64,000 bases of DNA. Source: SZUA-430 sp040080835 (GTDB lineage: Bacteria > Pseudomonadota > Alphaproteobacteria > Micropepsales > Micropepsaceae). This document shows, in pieces, positions 25,239 to 32,780 of the stretch. A program made the position numbers and the translations under genes. The notes under the pieces are model-generated. The model worked only from the letters and a program-made list of their open reading frames with translations. It was not told where the DNA came from and made no database searches. Location: assembly GCA_040080835.1 (NCBI GenBank), contig JBEBHP010000016.1, forward strand, positions 42,051-106,050, in the 5' to 3' direction. Position 1 is the stretch's first letter, and each line of letters begins with the position of its first letter.

Positions 25239-26564
25239 TCAACTCGTGCCAAAGACGCGGCGAAAAATTGTATCCACCTGTTTCAAGTGATAGGCGAGGT
25301 CGAACAGCGCTTCAAGCTCTTTGACCGGCAGGGCCTTCATCACTTCAGAATCTGCTTTAAGATTTTCGAGGAACGTCGTGCCGGTGCGCCCGTGATGCAT
25401 GTTCTGCCACACCGGCATCGCGTTGCGCTGGACAAGCCGGTACGAGTCTTCCCGCGCGACTCCCTTCTGCGTCAATGCCAGCATCACGCGCTGTGAATGA
25501 ACGAGACCGCCCAGCAGATCGAGATTGCGCTGCATGCGTTCCGGATAGACCACCAGCTTTTCAATCACGTCCGCGAGCCGGTTCAGCGCAAAGTCCAGCG
25601 TGATTGTGGCGTCGGGACCGATCATGCGCTCGACGGACGAGTGCGAGATATCCCGCTCGTGCCATAGCGCCACGTTTTCGAACGCAGGCATCGCAAACGC
25701 GCGAACCATGCGGGCCAGGCCTGAAAGATTTTCGGTCAGAACAGGATTGCGCTTGTGCGGCATGGCCGACGAGCCCTTCTGGCCTTCGGAAAAATACTCT
25801 TCGGCCTCAAGCACTTCCGTGCGCTGCAAATGCCTTATCTCGGTCGCGAGATGCTCGACCGACGACGCGACGACGGCCAGCGCGCCGAAGAACGCGGCAT
25901 GCCGGTCACGAGGAATGACTTGAGTCGAGACGGGCTCCGACTTGAGCCCCAGCGCCTTTGCAACGTGGTCCTCTACGACCGGATCGATCTGCGCAAATGT
26001 GCCTACGGCGCCAGAGATGGCGCATGTCGAAATCTCGTCGCGCGCCACCACCAGGCGTGCCCGCGCACGTTGGAACTCGGCGTAGAAGCCGGCAAGTTTG
26101 ACGCCGAATGTCGTGGGTTCAGCGTGAATCCCGTGGCTGCGCCCGATGGTCGGCGTCATCTTGTGTTCGAGCGCACGTTTCTTCAGAGCAGCCAGAACCT
26201 TGTCCGTGTCCGCAATGAGCAGGTCCGACGCGCGCTGCAACTGCACCGCCAGGCACGTGTCGAGCACGTCGGATGACGTCATGCCCTGGTGGACGAAGCG
26301 CGCATCATCGCCGATGAATTCGGCAAGGTGGGTAAGGAACGCAATGACGTCATGCTTCACTTCGCGCTCGATCGCATCGATCTTCGCGACGTCGAACCTG
26401 GCCTTGCCGCCTTTTTCCCAGATCGTCTTCGCAGCCGACTTCGGAATGACGCCAAGTTCGGCCAGCGCATCGGCGGCATGCGCTTCGATTTCAAACCAGA
26501 TTCGGAATTTCGTTTCCGGCGACCAGATGGCCACCATTTCGGGTCGGGAATATCGGGGGATCAT
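25239..26564 (-). CDS. purB: Adenylosuccinate lyase
   Basis: 441 residues of the fumarase/aspartase superfamily, cleaving SAICAR and adenylosuccinate. It begins MIPRYSRPEMVAIWSPETKF, has GRSHGIHAEPTTFG with a catalytic His, TSSDVLDTCLAVQL, and the signature loop GSSAMPHKRNPVLTENL. Its start overlaps the gabT stop by 4 bases (ATGA). Its co-transcription with GABA genes is unusual, because the other pur genes in the window lie in a separate cluster 6 kb away. Confidence 0.97.
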   Translation of the reverse strand: MIPRYSRPEMVAIWSPETKFRIWFEIEAHAADALAELGVIPKSAAKTIWEKGGKARFDVAKIDAIEREVKHDVIAFLTHLAEFIGDDARFVHQGMTSSDVLDTCLAVQLQRASDLLIADTDKVLAALKKRALEHKMTPTIGRSHGIHAEPTTFGVKLAGFYAEFQRARARLVVARDEISTCAISGAVGTFAQIDPVVEDHVAKALGLKSEPVSTQVIPRDRHAAFFGALAVVASSVEHLATEIRHLQRTEVLEAEEYFSEGQKGSSAMPHKRNPVLTENLSGLARMVRAFAMPAFENVALWHERDISHSSVERMIGPDATITLDFALNRLADVIEKLVVYPERMQRNLDLLGGLVHSQRVMLALTQKGVAREDSYRLVQRNAMPVWQNMHHGRTGTTFLENLKADSEVMKALPVKELEALFDLAYHLKQVDTIFRRVFGTS

Positions 26565-27844
26565 GCCACCGCCTTGAGCGCGTCTTCCAAGATCGACAAT
26601 CCTTCTTCCAGCACGTTGTCCTCAACTGTTATCGGCACCAGCACGCGGACACCATTTCCATAAAGACCGCAGGTCAGCAGAATCAGCCCGCGCTCTAACG
26701 CCTCACCCATCAGTTGCTTCGTTCGATCAGGATCGGGTTCCTGGGTGCCTCGAGCCTTGACGATGTCAAACGCCACCATCGCACCAAGGCCACGAATGTC
26801 GTCCATCGGCGGCAAGTCGTTGCGCATCGACATCTTCTTGAGCCGCGACTTCAGCTTCTCGCCAAGCACGATGCTTCTCTCGAGAATGTTTTCATCCTTG
26901 ATGATGTCAACGACGGCAAGCCCTGCCGAGCACGCAACCGGATTGCCCGCATAGGTGCCGCCAAGCCCGCCAGCTTCAGGCGCATCCATGAGCGCCGCGC
27001 GCCCGATAACACCCGAAAGTGGCATGCCGCCAGCGAGGCTCTTGGCCGTCGTGATCAGGTCAGGCTTAACGCCCGAATGCTCGATGGCAAACAGTTTGCC
27101 TGTTCGCGCAAACCCGGACTGGATTTCATCAGCGATCAGCATGATCCCGTGCTTGTCGCAGATGGCGCGCAAGGCCCGCATGAACTCGAACGGCGCGACA
27201 TAGAACCCGCCTTCACCCTGGACCGGCTCGATGATGATGGCGGCAACGCGTGCAGGTTCAACGTCGGTCTTGAACAGCAACTCGAGCGCTTCCAGCGACT
27301 GTGCAGCCGTGTGACCGTGGCTTTCGACAGGGAAGGGCAGGCGATGGACGCCCGACGGCATGTCGCCAAAGCCAGCCTTGTACGGCACGACCTTACCCGT
27401 CAGCGCCATCGTGAACATCGTGCGCCCGTGAAACGCGCCAGAGAAGGCGATCGCCGCCGACCGCTTCGTGGCATAGCGCGCGATCTTCAAAGCATTCTCG
27501 ACCGCTTCTGCACCTGTCGAGAAGAAGATTGTCTTCGCAGGTCCTTCAATCGGTGCCAGCGCGTTCAGTTTTTCCGCAAGCGCGATGTAGCTCTCATAGG
27601 CATTCACCTGGAATGCCGTATGGATTGTATTCTGCAGCGCCACCTCGATCGCCTTCATCACCTTTGGATGGCGATGGCCAGTATTCTGCACGCCGATTCC
27701 ACCAACAAAGTCGATATAGCGCTTGCCCTCGACGTCCCAGATCTCGGCATTCAGCGCCTTCGCGGCAAACACCGGATGAGCCGTATTCACACCCCGAGGC
27801 ACGGCCGCCTGGCGGCGGGCGAGCAATTCTGCATTCGTGGTCAT
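26561..27844 (-). CDS. gabT: 4-aminobutyrate transaminase
   Basis: 427 residues, a class III PLP aminotransferase that converts GABA and 2-oxoglutarate to succinic semialdehyde and glutamate. It begins MTTNAELLARRQAAVPRGV and has GIGVQNTGHRHP, FFSTGAEAVENALKIAR, IIIEPVQGEGGFYVAP, LIADEIQSGFARTG and the PLP Lys in TTAKSLAGGMP. Length matches GabT/PuuE. Its partner gabD is three genes upstream on the same strand. It starts 3 bases after the GST gene. Confidence 0.95.
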   Translation of the reverse strand: MTTNAELLARRQAAVPRGVNTAHPVFAAKALNAEIWDVEGKRYIDFVGGIGVQNTGHRHPKVMKAIEVALQNTIHTAFQVNAYESYIALAEKLNALAPIEGPAKTIFFSTGAEAVENALKIARYATKRSAAIAFSGAFHGRTMFTMALTGKVVPYKAGFGDMPSGVHRLPFPVESHGHTAAQSLEALELLFKTDVEPARVAAIIIEPVQGEGGFYVAPFEFMRALRAICDKHGIMLIADEIQSGFARTGKLFAIEHSGVKPDLITTAKSLAGGMPLSGVIGRAALMDAPEAGGLGGTYAGNPVACSAGLAVVDIIKDENILERSIVLGEKLKSRLKKMSMRNDLPPMDDIRGLGAMVAFDIVKARGTQEPDPDRTKQLMGEALERGLILLTCGLYGNGVRVLVPITVEDNVLEEGLSILEDALKAVA

Positions 27845-27847
27845 CGT

Positions 27848-28453
27848 CTATCCTTTCGCCAGTTCCTGCGCCTCGATCTCGCGAGCCTTCTTGTAGGCTG
27901 GACGCGCGCTGGCGCGTTCGTGGAATTCGACAAAGGCCGGGCGTTTGTCGATCATGCCGAACATCATTCCGAAACCCAGCGACGAGGCGATGTAGAGATC
28001 GGCGGCCGTGAACTGGCTTCCGAACAGCCATTGTCCGGGCTTCATCGCGGCTTCCAGGGCGCCCATTGCGCGATCATAGTCGCCCCAGCCTGCGGCCGTG
28101 GTCATGGGCGTCGCACCCGTGCGCTTTTCCATCATGGCTGGTTCAATGGTCGTCGGCGAATACATCAGCCACTGCAGGAAGCGGCCACGATTTGGGTCCG
28201 TTGGAGCCGGTGACAGTTTTGTTTGCGGAAACTTGTCGGCAATGTAAAGCAGGATAGCAGCCGTTTCGCCAAAGCCTGTCCCGCCATCCTGCAGCGCCGG
28301 CACTTTGCCCATCGGATTGATCTGCTTGTATTCAGCCGTTGGATGTCCCGGCGCACGAATGTTCACCCGCACGATCTCATAAGGTGCCCCGGCCTCCAGC
28401 AGCATCCAGAGCGCCGTGATCGACCGCGTCTGCGGCGCGAAGTAGAGTTTCAT
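27848..28453 (-). CDS. Glutathione S-transferase
   Basis: 201 residues. The N-terminal thioredoxin-like domain (1-80) has MKLYFAPQTRSITALWMLLEAG, the cis-Pro loop MGKVPALQ and the GSH-contact GETAAILLYIAD. The helical C-terminal domain has the N-capping box-like FTAADLYIASSLG. Substrate class is not clear. The true start is the ATG at 28453, which overlaps the orf155 stop (ATGA). It lies inside the GABA operon, between orf155 and gabT; a direct role in GABA use is not established. Confidence 0.9.
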   Translation of the reverse strand: MKLYFAPQTRSITALWMLLEAGAPYEIVRVNIRAPGHPTAEYKQINPMGKVPALQDGGTGFGETAAILLYIADKFPQTKLSPAPTDPNRGRFLQWLMYSPTTIEPAMMEKRTGATPMTTAAGWGDYDRAMGALEAAMKPGQWLFGSQFTAADLYIASSLGFGMMFGMIDKRPAFVEFHERASARPAYKKAREIEAQELAKG

Positions 28454-28917
28454 GTGTTTCCACTTTCCTTGTCGCTTTGTGCAAGTACTTTTCTGATTTT
28501 GAGGCTGGCTCGTCCGCGTGGCGGTACTGATTGCCGAATGTCTTCGCGAGATGTGCTTTGGTCGATCGTTGCTTGCGTGGACGTTTGTATGTGGTTGGTG
28601 AGCTTCGGAGCAGACATCTGCCGAATGGTAGTCCAATACTCTTCAGCAACATCTTCATCGACTTGAACGGGCGAGCTGCCCCCGTAAAGTCGATCACAAC
28701 CATCTTTGCGCGGTCCCGAAATCCAGTACTGAGCTCCGGTTTCGACGTCAAAGTAGTTGGCTTTGAAGCCAGAGCCTTTCAGGCTCTGAAAGCGTTTGTC
28801 CTTGTAACGGAGGGTGTTTCCAGTCTTGGAAAACGTGACGCGTCCAATATTCGCAGGACCGCTTAGTCCCTCCGTCTTGTCCTCTATGTACATAATGCGG
28901 CTCTTCTCGGCGCTCAT
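28450..28917 (-). CDS. Conserved protein often mislabelled as DXS (155 aa)
   Basis: 155 residues. The first 95 match a small conserved family recognisable by MYIEDKTEGLSGPANIGRV, TFSKTGNTLRYKDK, FQSLKGSGFKANYFDVET, YWISGPRKDGCDRLY and VDEDVAEEYWTTIR. Members often carry the database label 1-deoxyxylulose-5-phosphate synthase, but they are far too short and lack its motifs, so that name should not be used. The C-terminal 60 residues look low-complexity and charged. It overlaps gabD by 4 bases at the start and gst by 4 at the stop. Function unknown. Confidence 0.8.
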   Translation of the reverse strand: MSAEKSRIMYIEDKTEGLSGPANIGRVTFSKTGNTLRYKDKRFQSLKGSGFKANYFDVETGAQYWISGPRKDGCDRLYGGSSPVQVDEDVAEEYWTTIRQMSAPKLTNHIQTSTQATIDQSTSREDIRQSVPPRGRASLKIRKVLAQSDKESGNT

Positions 28918-30374
28918 GCCCCAAGACCACCCATCGCCAGGTACTTCACTTCGAGGAAATCCTCGATCCCGTACTTCGATCCTTCGCGACCTATGCCGCT
29001 TTCCTTCATGCCGCCGAACGGTGCCACTTCCGTCGAGATGATGCCTTCGTTTATGCCCACGATGCCGTATTCAAGCGCCTCGGCCACGCGCCACACACGC
29101 CCGATATCGCGCGCGTAGAAATAGGCCGCAAGCCCGTACTCGGTATCATTGGCGAGTTTGATTGCGTCGTCCTCGGTCTTGAAGCGGAACAGCGTCGCGA
29201 CGGGCCCGAAGATTTCCTCCTGCGAGATCGCCATCTGCGTGTTCACTTCCGTGAGCACCGTCGGCTCGAAGAAAGTGTGCCCAAGTGCATGTCGCTTGCC
29301 GCCAGTCACGACCTTCGCGCCTTTGTTCGTGGCATCCTTGACCAGTCGTTCAACTTTCTCGACGGCTTCCATATTGATCAGCGGCCCCTGCAGGATGCCG
29401 TCAGCAAGCCCGTCACCAACCTTCATCGCCGCCGCTGCGGAGGCGAGCTTGGCGGCGAACACGTCATAAACCTTGTCCTGCACAAACAGCCGGTTCGCGC
29501 AGACACAGGTCTGCCCCATGTTGCGGAATTTCGAAAGCATCGCCCCTGTGACGGCGGCATCAAGGTCCGCATCATCGAAGACGATGAACGGCGCGTTGCC
29601 ACCAAGTTCGAGCGAGACCTTTTTCACCGTCGACGCACATTGGCGCATCAGCAGCTTCCCGATTTCTGTCGAGCCCGTGAACGAGAATTTCCTTACCAGC
29701 GAGTTCGCTGTCATTTCCTGGCCTACTCGAGCCGAATGATGTGTCGTGACGATGTTGAAGATGCCCTTGGGGATCCCGGCGCGTTCGGCCAGCACCGCAA
29801 GTGCCAGCGCCGACAGTGGTGTCTCGGCGGGCGGCTTGATCACAATCGGGCAGCCCGCAGCAAGGGCAGGGCCGCATTTGCGTGTGATCATCGCATTCGG
29901 GAAATTCCACGGCGTGATGGCCGCAACAACGCCGATCGGTTGCTTCAGCACAAGGATGCGCCGGCCAGGCTGCGTCTGGGGGATCACGTCCCCGTATATG
30001 CGCTTGCCCTCTTCCGCGAACCACTCGATGAACGAAGCGCCATACGCGACTTCACCGCGCGACTCGGACAATGGCTTGCCTTGCTCGCTGGTCATGATGA
30101 CGGCCAGGTCTTCCTGGTTCGCCATGATCAGCTCGAACCATTTGCGCAAGACAACAGCGCGCTCCTTGGCAGTCTTGGCAGCCCACGCCGGCCACGCCTC
30201 GGCTGCAACCTCGATGGCATGCCGCGTTTCGCCTTCCAACATGTCCGGCACGCGCGCGAGCACGGCGCCCGTCGCAGGATTCGTTACTTCGAACGTGGCC
30301 CCGGAGTCAGCGGCGATCCATTCACCATTGACATAGGCTTTCTCACGCAGAAGTTGTGGATCCTTCAGGCGCAT
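28914..30374 (-). CDS. gabD: Succinate-semialdehyde dehydrogenase
   Basis: 486 residues of the aldehyde dehydrogenase superfamily, oxidising succinic semialdehyde to succinate with NAD(P)+. It begins MRLKDPQLLREKAYVNGEW. Motifs: ITPWNFPNAMITRK cofactor loop, SFTGSTEIGKLLM, LELGGNAPFIVFDDADLD with the catalytic Glu, and GQTCVCANR with the catalytic Cys. It is the first gene of a six-gene minus-strand run (gabD, orf155, gst, gabT, purB, M50). The ATG at 30374 is preferred over an unsupported 40-codon extension. Confidence 0.95.
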   Translation of the reverse strand: MRLKDPQLLREKAYVNGEWIAADSGATFEVTNPATGAVLARVPDMLEGETRHAIEVAAEAWPAWAAKTAKERAVVLRKWFELIMANQEDLAVIMTSEQGKPLSESRGEVAYGASFIEWFAEEGKRIYGDVIPQTQPGRRILVLKQPIGVVAAITPWNFPNAMITRKCGPALAAGCPIVIKPPAETPLSALALAVLAERAGIPKGIFNIVTTHHSARVGQEMTANSLVRKFSFTGSTEIGKLLMRQCASTVKKVSLELGGNAPFIVFDDADLDAAVTGAMLSKFRNMGQTCVCANRLFVQDKVYDVFAAKLASAAAAMKVGDGLADGILQGPLINMEAVEKVERLVKDATNKGAKVVTGGKRHALGHTFFEPTVLTEVNTQMAISQEEIFGPVATLFRFKTEDDAIKLANDTEYGLAAYFYARDIGRVWRVAEALEYGIVGINEGIISTEVAPFGGMKESGIGREGSKYGIEDFLEVKYLAMGGLGA

Positions 30375-30523
30375 CGCAAAATCTCCATATCCGCTCGCGG
30401 GCCATGTTGTAGCCCCGGAACCCTGGCCAAGGAAGATGGGGGACAGGTGACAAACGGGGGCAACCCATGCAAGGTGCACCGCCATTTTGCGCAAAAAAGC
30501 GCGGGTCTACCCGGGATTACTAC

Positions 30524-32752
30524 ATGCGGTTTGTTCGTTCGGCCATTTTATGTGCGTCGGTTCTGAGTTTGTCGGCCTGCACGAGCTTGCAAGACATGAT
30601 GCCATTCGGCCAATCCACAGGGACGACGCCGCAGACAGCAACCTCGACGACCCCGGGGCTGGCCATCGACCGCAAGCAGGGGTTCCCGCCCTATGCGATG
30701 ATGAAGGGCACGATGCTGATCGCACCGCATGGCGCGAAACGCACCGACTACTATTTCTGGATGAACGAGAAGAATACCGAGAAGGTCGTTCGCTATCTGG
30801 AAGAGGAAAACAAGTACTCAAGTGAGGCGACGTCGCACACGACAGAACTGCAGAATACCGTGCGTGCCGAGATCAAGGCGCGCGCGGGCGCGCGGCCCGG
30901 AACGCCGCCGTTCAGGGACGATGGATACTGGTACTACGAACGCTTTTCGCCAGGCTCCGACTATCCCGTCATTGCCCGCCGCAAGGGTACAATGGCTGCA
31001 CCTGAGGAAATCCTCGTTGACGGGGCGCAGGAAGGAAACAAACACGACCAGTTTTCAGTTGGCCATTATACGTCAACGGGCGACGGGGCGGTCTTCGGCT
31101 ACACGGTCGACTACGAAGGTGACCGTTGGTTTACGCTGGTATTGAAAGATACACGTACGGGCGGCAGCCAGCAGATCAAATATGTAGGTCCGGGCTTTGC
31201 GTTCGCGTCAGACAATAAATCCGTGTTCTACCTTCGCCGTCAGGCGGGCACGGGACGCGCGTATCGCTTGATGAAGCACGTCATCGCAACCGATCCGAAG
31301 ACCGACAAAACCGTCTTCGAGGAAAAGGACTCGCGTTTCGATCTCTCGCTCAAGGTATCAAAGAGCGGCCAAACATTGCTGCTGACCTCCAGCCAGACCG
31401 ATACAAGTGAAGTCTATTTCGTTGACGCATCCAAGCCTGATGCAAAATGGTCTTCAATCAGGTCGCGTTCATCCGGCGTACTCTATGAGGCAGACGAAGC
31501 AGGCGGGCAATTCTACATCAACACCAGTCTGAACGCGCCCGACCGTCGCATTGTGACAGCGCCGCTGGCACAACCAGCTCAATGGACGGAGCTTGTGCCG
31601 ACCCAGCGAGGCGCCTGGATCCAGGGCTTTGAAGTTGTCGGCGGGGTCGTGGCGCTGGAGATGTGGTCCAACGGTTATTCACAGATCAAGCTGCACAACA
31701 TCAAGTCCGGTACCGAAACGACCGTCACGCCCGAAGCCGCGACGGGCTATATGTCGTTCTCCGACCAGTACACGTTTCCCGGTGTTCGCAACACTGATCC
31801 GTCCGCCACGACGTTGCGCTATGGCTTCTCGTCGCCTTCCACACCAGACGTGATTATAGATCTGAATGTTGCAACCGGCGCAAAGAAGGAAGTGCAGCGC
31901 TTCATGGTACCGGGTTTTACGGCTGGCAACTATGTCGTGGAGCAGTCTTTCATCGCCTCAGCCGAAGGCAAGCAGATCCCGGTGACGCTTGCCTATCGCA
32001 AAGACAAGTTCGAGAAGGGCAAGAGCGCAGCGGTGGTGTTGGGCTATGGATCCTATGGCGAAGGCAACAAGCCCGCCTTCAACATCGCGCTCCCCAGCCT
32101 GATGGATCGCGGTTTCCTTGTCGCATACGCGCATGTGCGCGGCGGTCGCGAGATGGGAGACGCTTGGTACCAGGAAGGACGCCTGCGCCTGAAGAAGAAC
32201 AGCTTCCAGGACTTCATCACCGTTGCTGAATACCTCGGCAAGAACAGCCTGGCCGACCCAAGAAAGATATTCGCGATGGGGCACAGCGCAGGCGGCCTGC
32301 TGATGGGAGCGGTCGCAAACATGAAACCTGACCTGTTCAAGGGCATCGTGGCGACGGTCCCGAATGTCGACCTGCTGTCCAACATGCTGGACGACTCTCT
32401 GCCGCACACGACATTCCAGTACGATGAATGGGGCAACCCGGGAGAGCCCGGCGACTACGAGTTCATCCAGAGCTATTCGCCGTACGACCAGGTTGACCGC
32501 CGCGCCTATCCGGCGATGCTGGTGACGGCTTCCTACAATGACGGCGAAGTCGGTTACTATGGCCCCGCAAAATGGGTGGCCAAGATGCGCAGGCTGAAGA
32601 CCGACCAGAACTTGCTGCTCTTCCGCACCAACATGACGGCAGGCCACGACGGCGAAACCGGCAGGCTAGCCGTTGCCGAGGAAGCGTCATTCATCGATGC
32701 CTTCATGCTGGACCAGGCAGGATTGAACCCAGGCAACAAGCCCGGGAAATAG
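30524..32752 (+). CDS. S9 prolyl-oligopeptidase family lipoprotein
   Basis: 742 residues. The start MRFVRSAILCASVLSLSAC is a lipoprotein signal with lipobox LSAC, so the enzyme should be anchored in the envelope. The N-terminal seven-bladed propeller (to about 450) carries FRDDGYWYYERF and similar oligopeptidase-B-type motifs. The C-terminal alpha/beta-hydrolase has GHSAGG (nucleophile Ser near 587), NDGEVGYYG (Asp near 672) and AGHDGETGR (His near 708), giving a complete triad. It probably cleaves short peptides after basic or Pro residues. It diverges from gabD. Confidence 0.92.
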   Translation: MRFVRSAILCASVLSLSACTSLQDMMPFGQSTGTTPQTATSTTPGLAIDRKQGFPPYAMMKGTMLIAPHGAKRTDYYFWMNEKNTEKVVRYLEEENKYSSEATSHTTELQNTVRAEIKARAGARPGTPPFRDDGYWYYERFSPGSDYPVIARRKGTMAAPEEILVDGAQEGNKHDQFSVGHYTSTGDGAVFGYTVDYEGDRWFTLVLKDTRTGGSQQIKYVGPGFAFASDNKSVFYLRRQAGTGRAYRLMKHVIATDPKTDKTVFEEKDSRFDLSLKVSKSGQTLLLTSSQTDTSEVYFVDASKPDAKWSSIRSRSSGVLYEADEAGGQFYINTSLNAPDRRIVTAPLAQPAQWTELVPTQRGAWIQGFEVVGGVVALEMWSNGYSQIKLHNIKSGTETTVTPEAATGYMSFSDQYTFPGVRNTDPSATTLRYGFSSPSTPDVIIDLNVATGAKKEVQRFMVPGFTAGNYVVEQSFIASAEGKQIPVTLAYRKDKFEKGKSAAVVLGYGSYGEGNKPAFNIALPSLMDRGFLVAYAHVRGGREMGDAWYQEGRLRLKKNSFQDFITVAEYLGKNSLADPRKIFAMGHSAGGLLMGAVANMKPDLFKGIVATVPNVDLLSNMLDDSLPHTTFQYDEWGNPGEPGDYEFIQSYSPYDQVDRRAYPAMLVTASYNDGEVGYYGPAKWVAKMRRLKTDQNLLLFRTNMTAGHDGETGRLAVAEEASFIDAFMLDQAGLNPGNKPGK

Positions 32753-32780
32753 GGCAATTGTTTGAGGGCTCCTGCCGTGG

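Noticed and set aside
26714..28213. A 499-codon plus-strand open frame opposite gabT and gst
   Set aside because: It is the antisense of well-identified genes with strong family motifs. GC-rich third positions open long shadow frames. It has no family resemblance.
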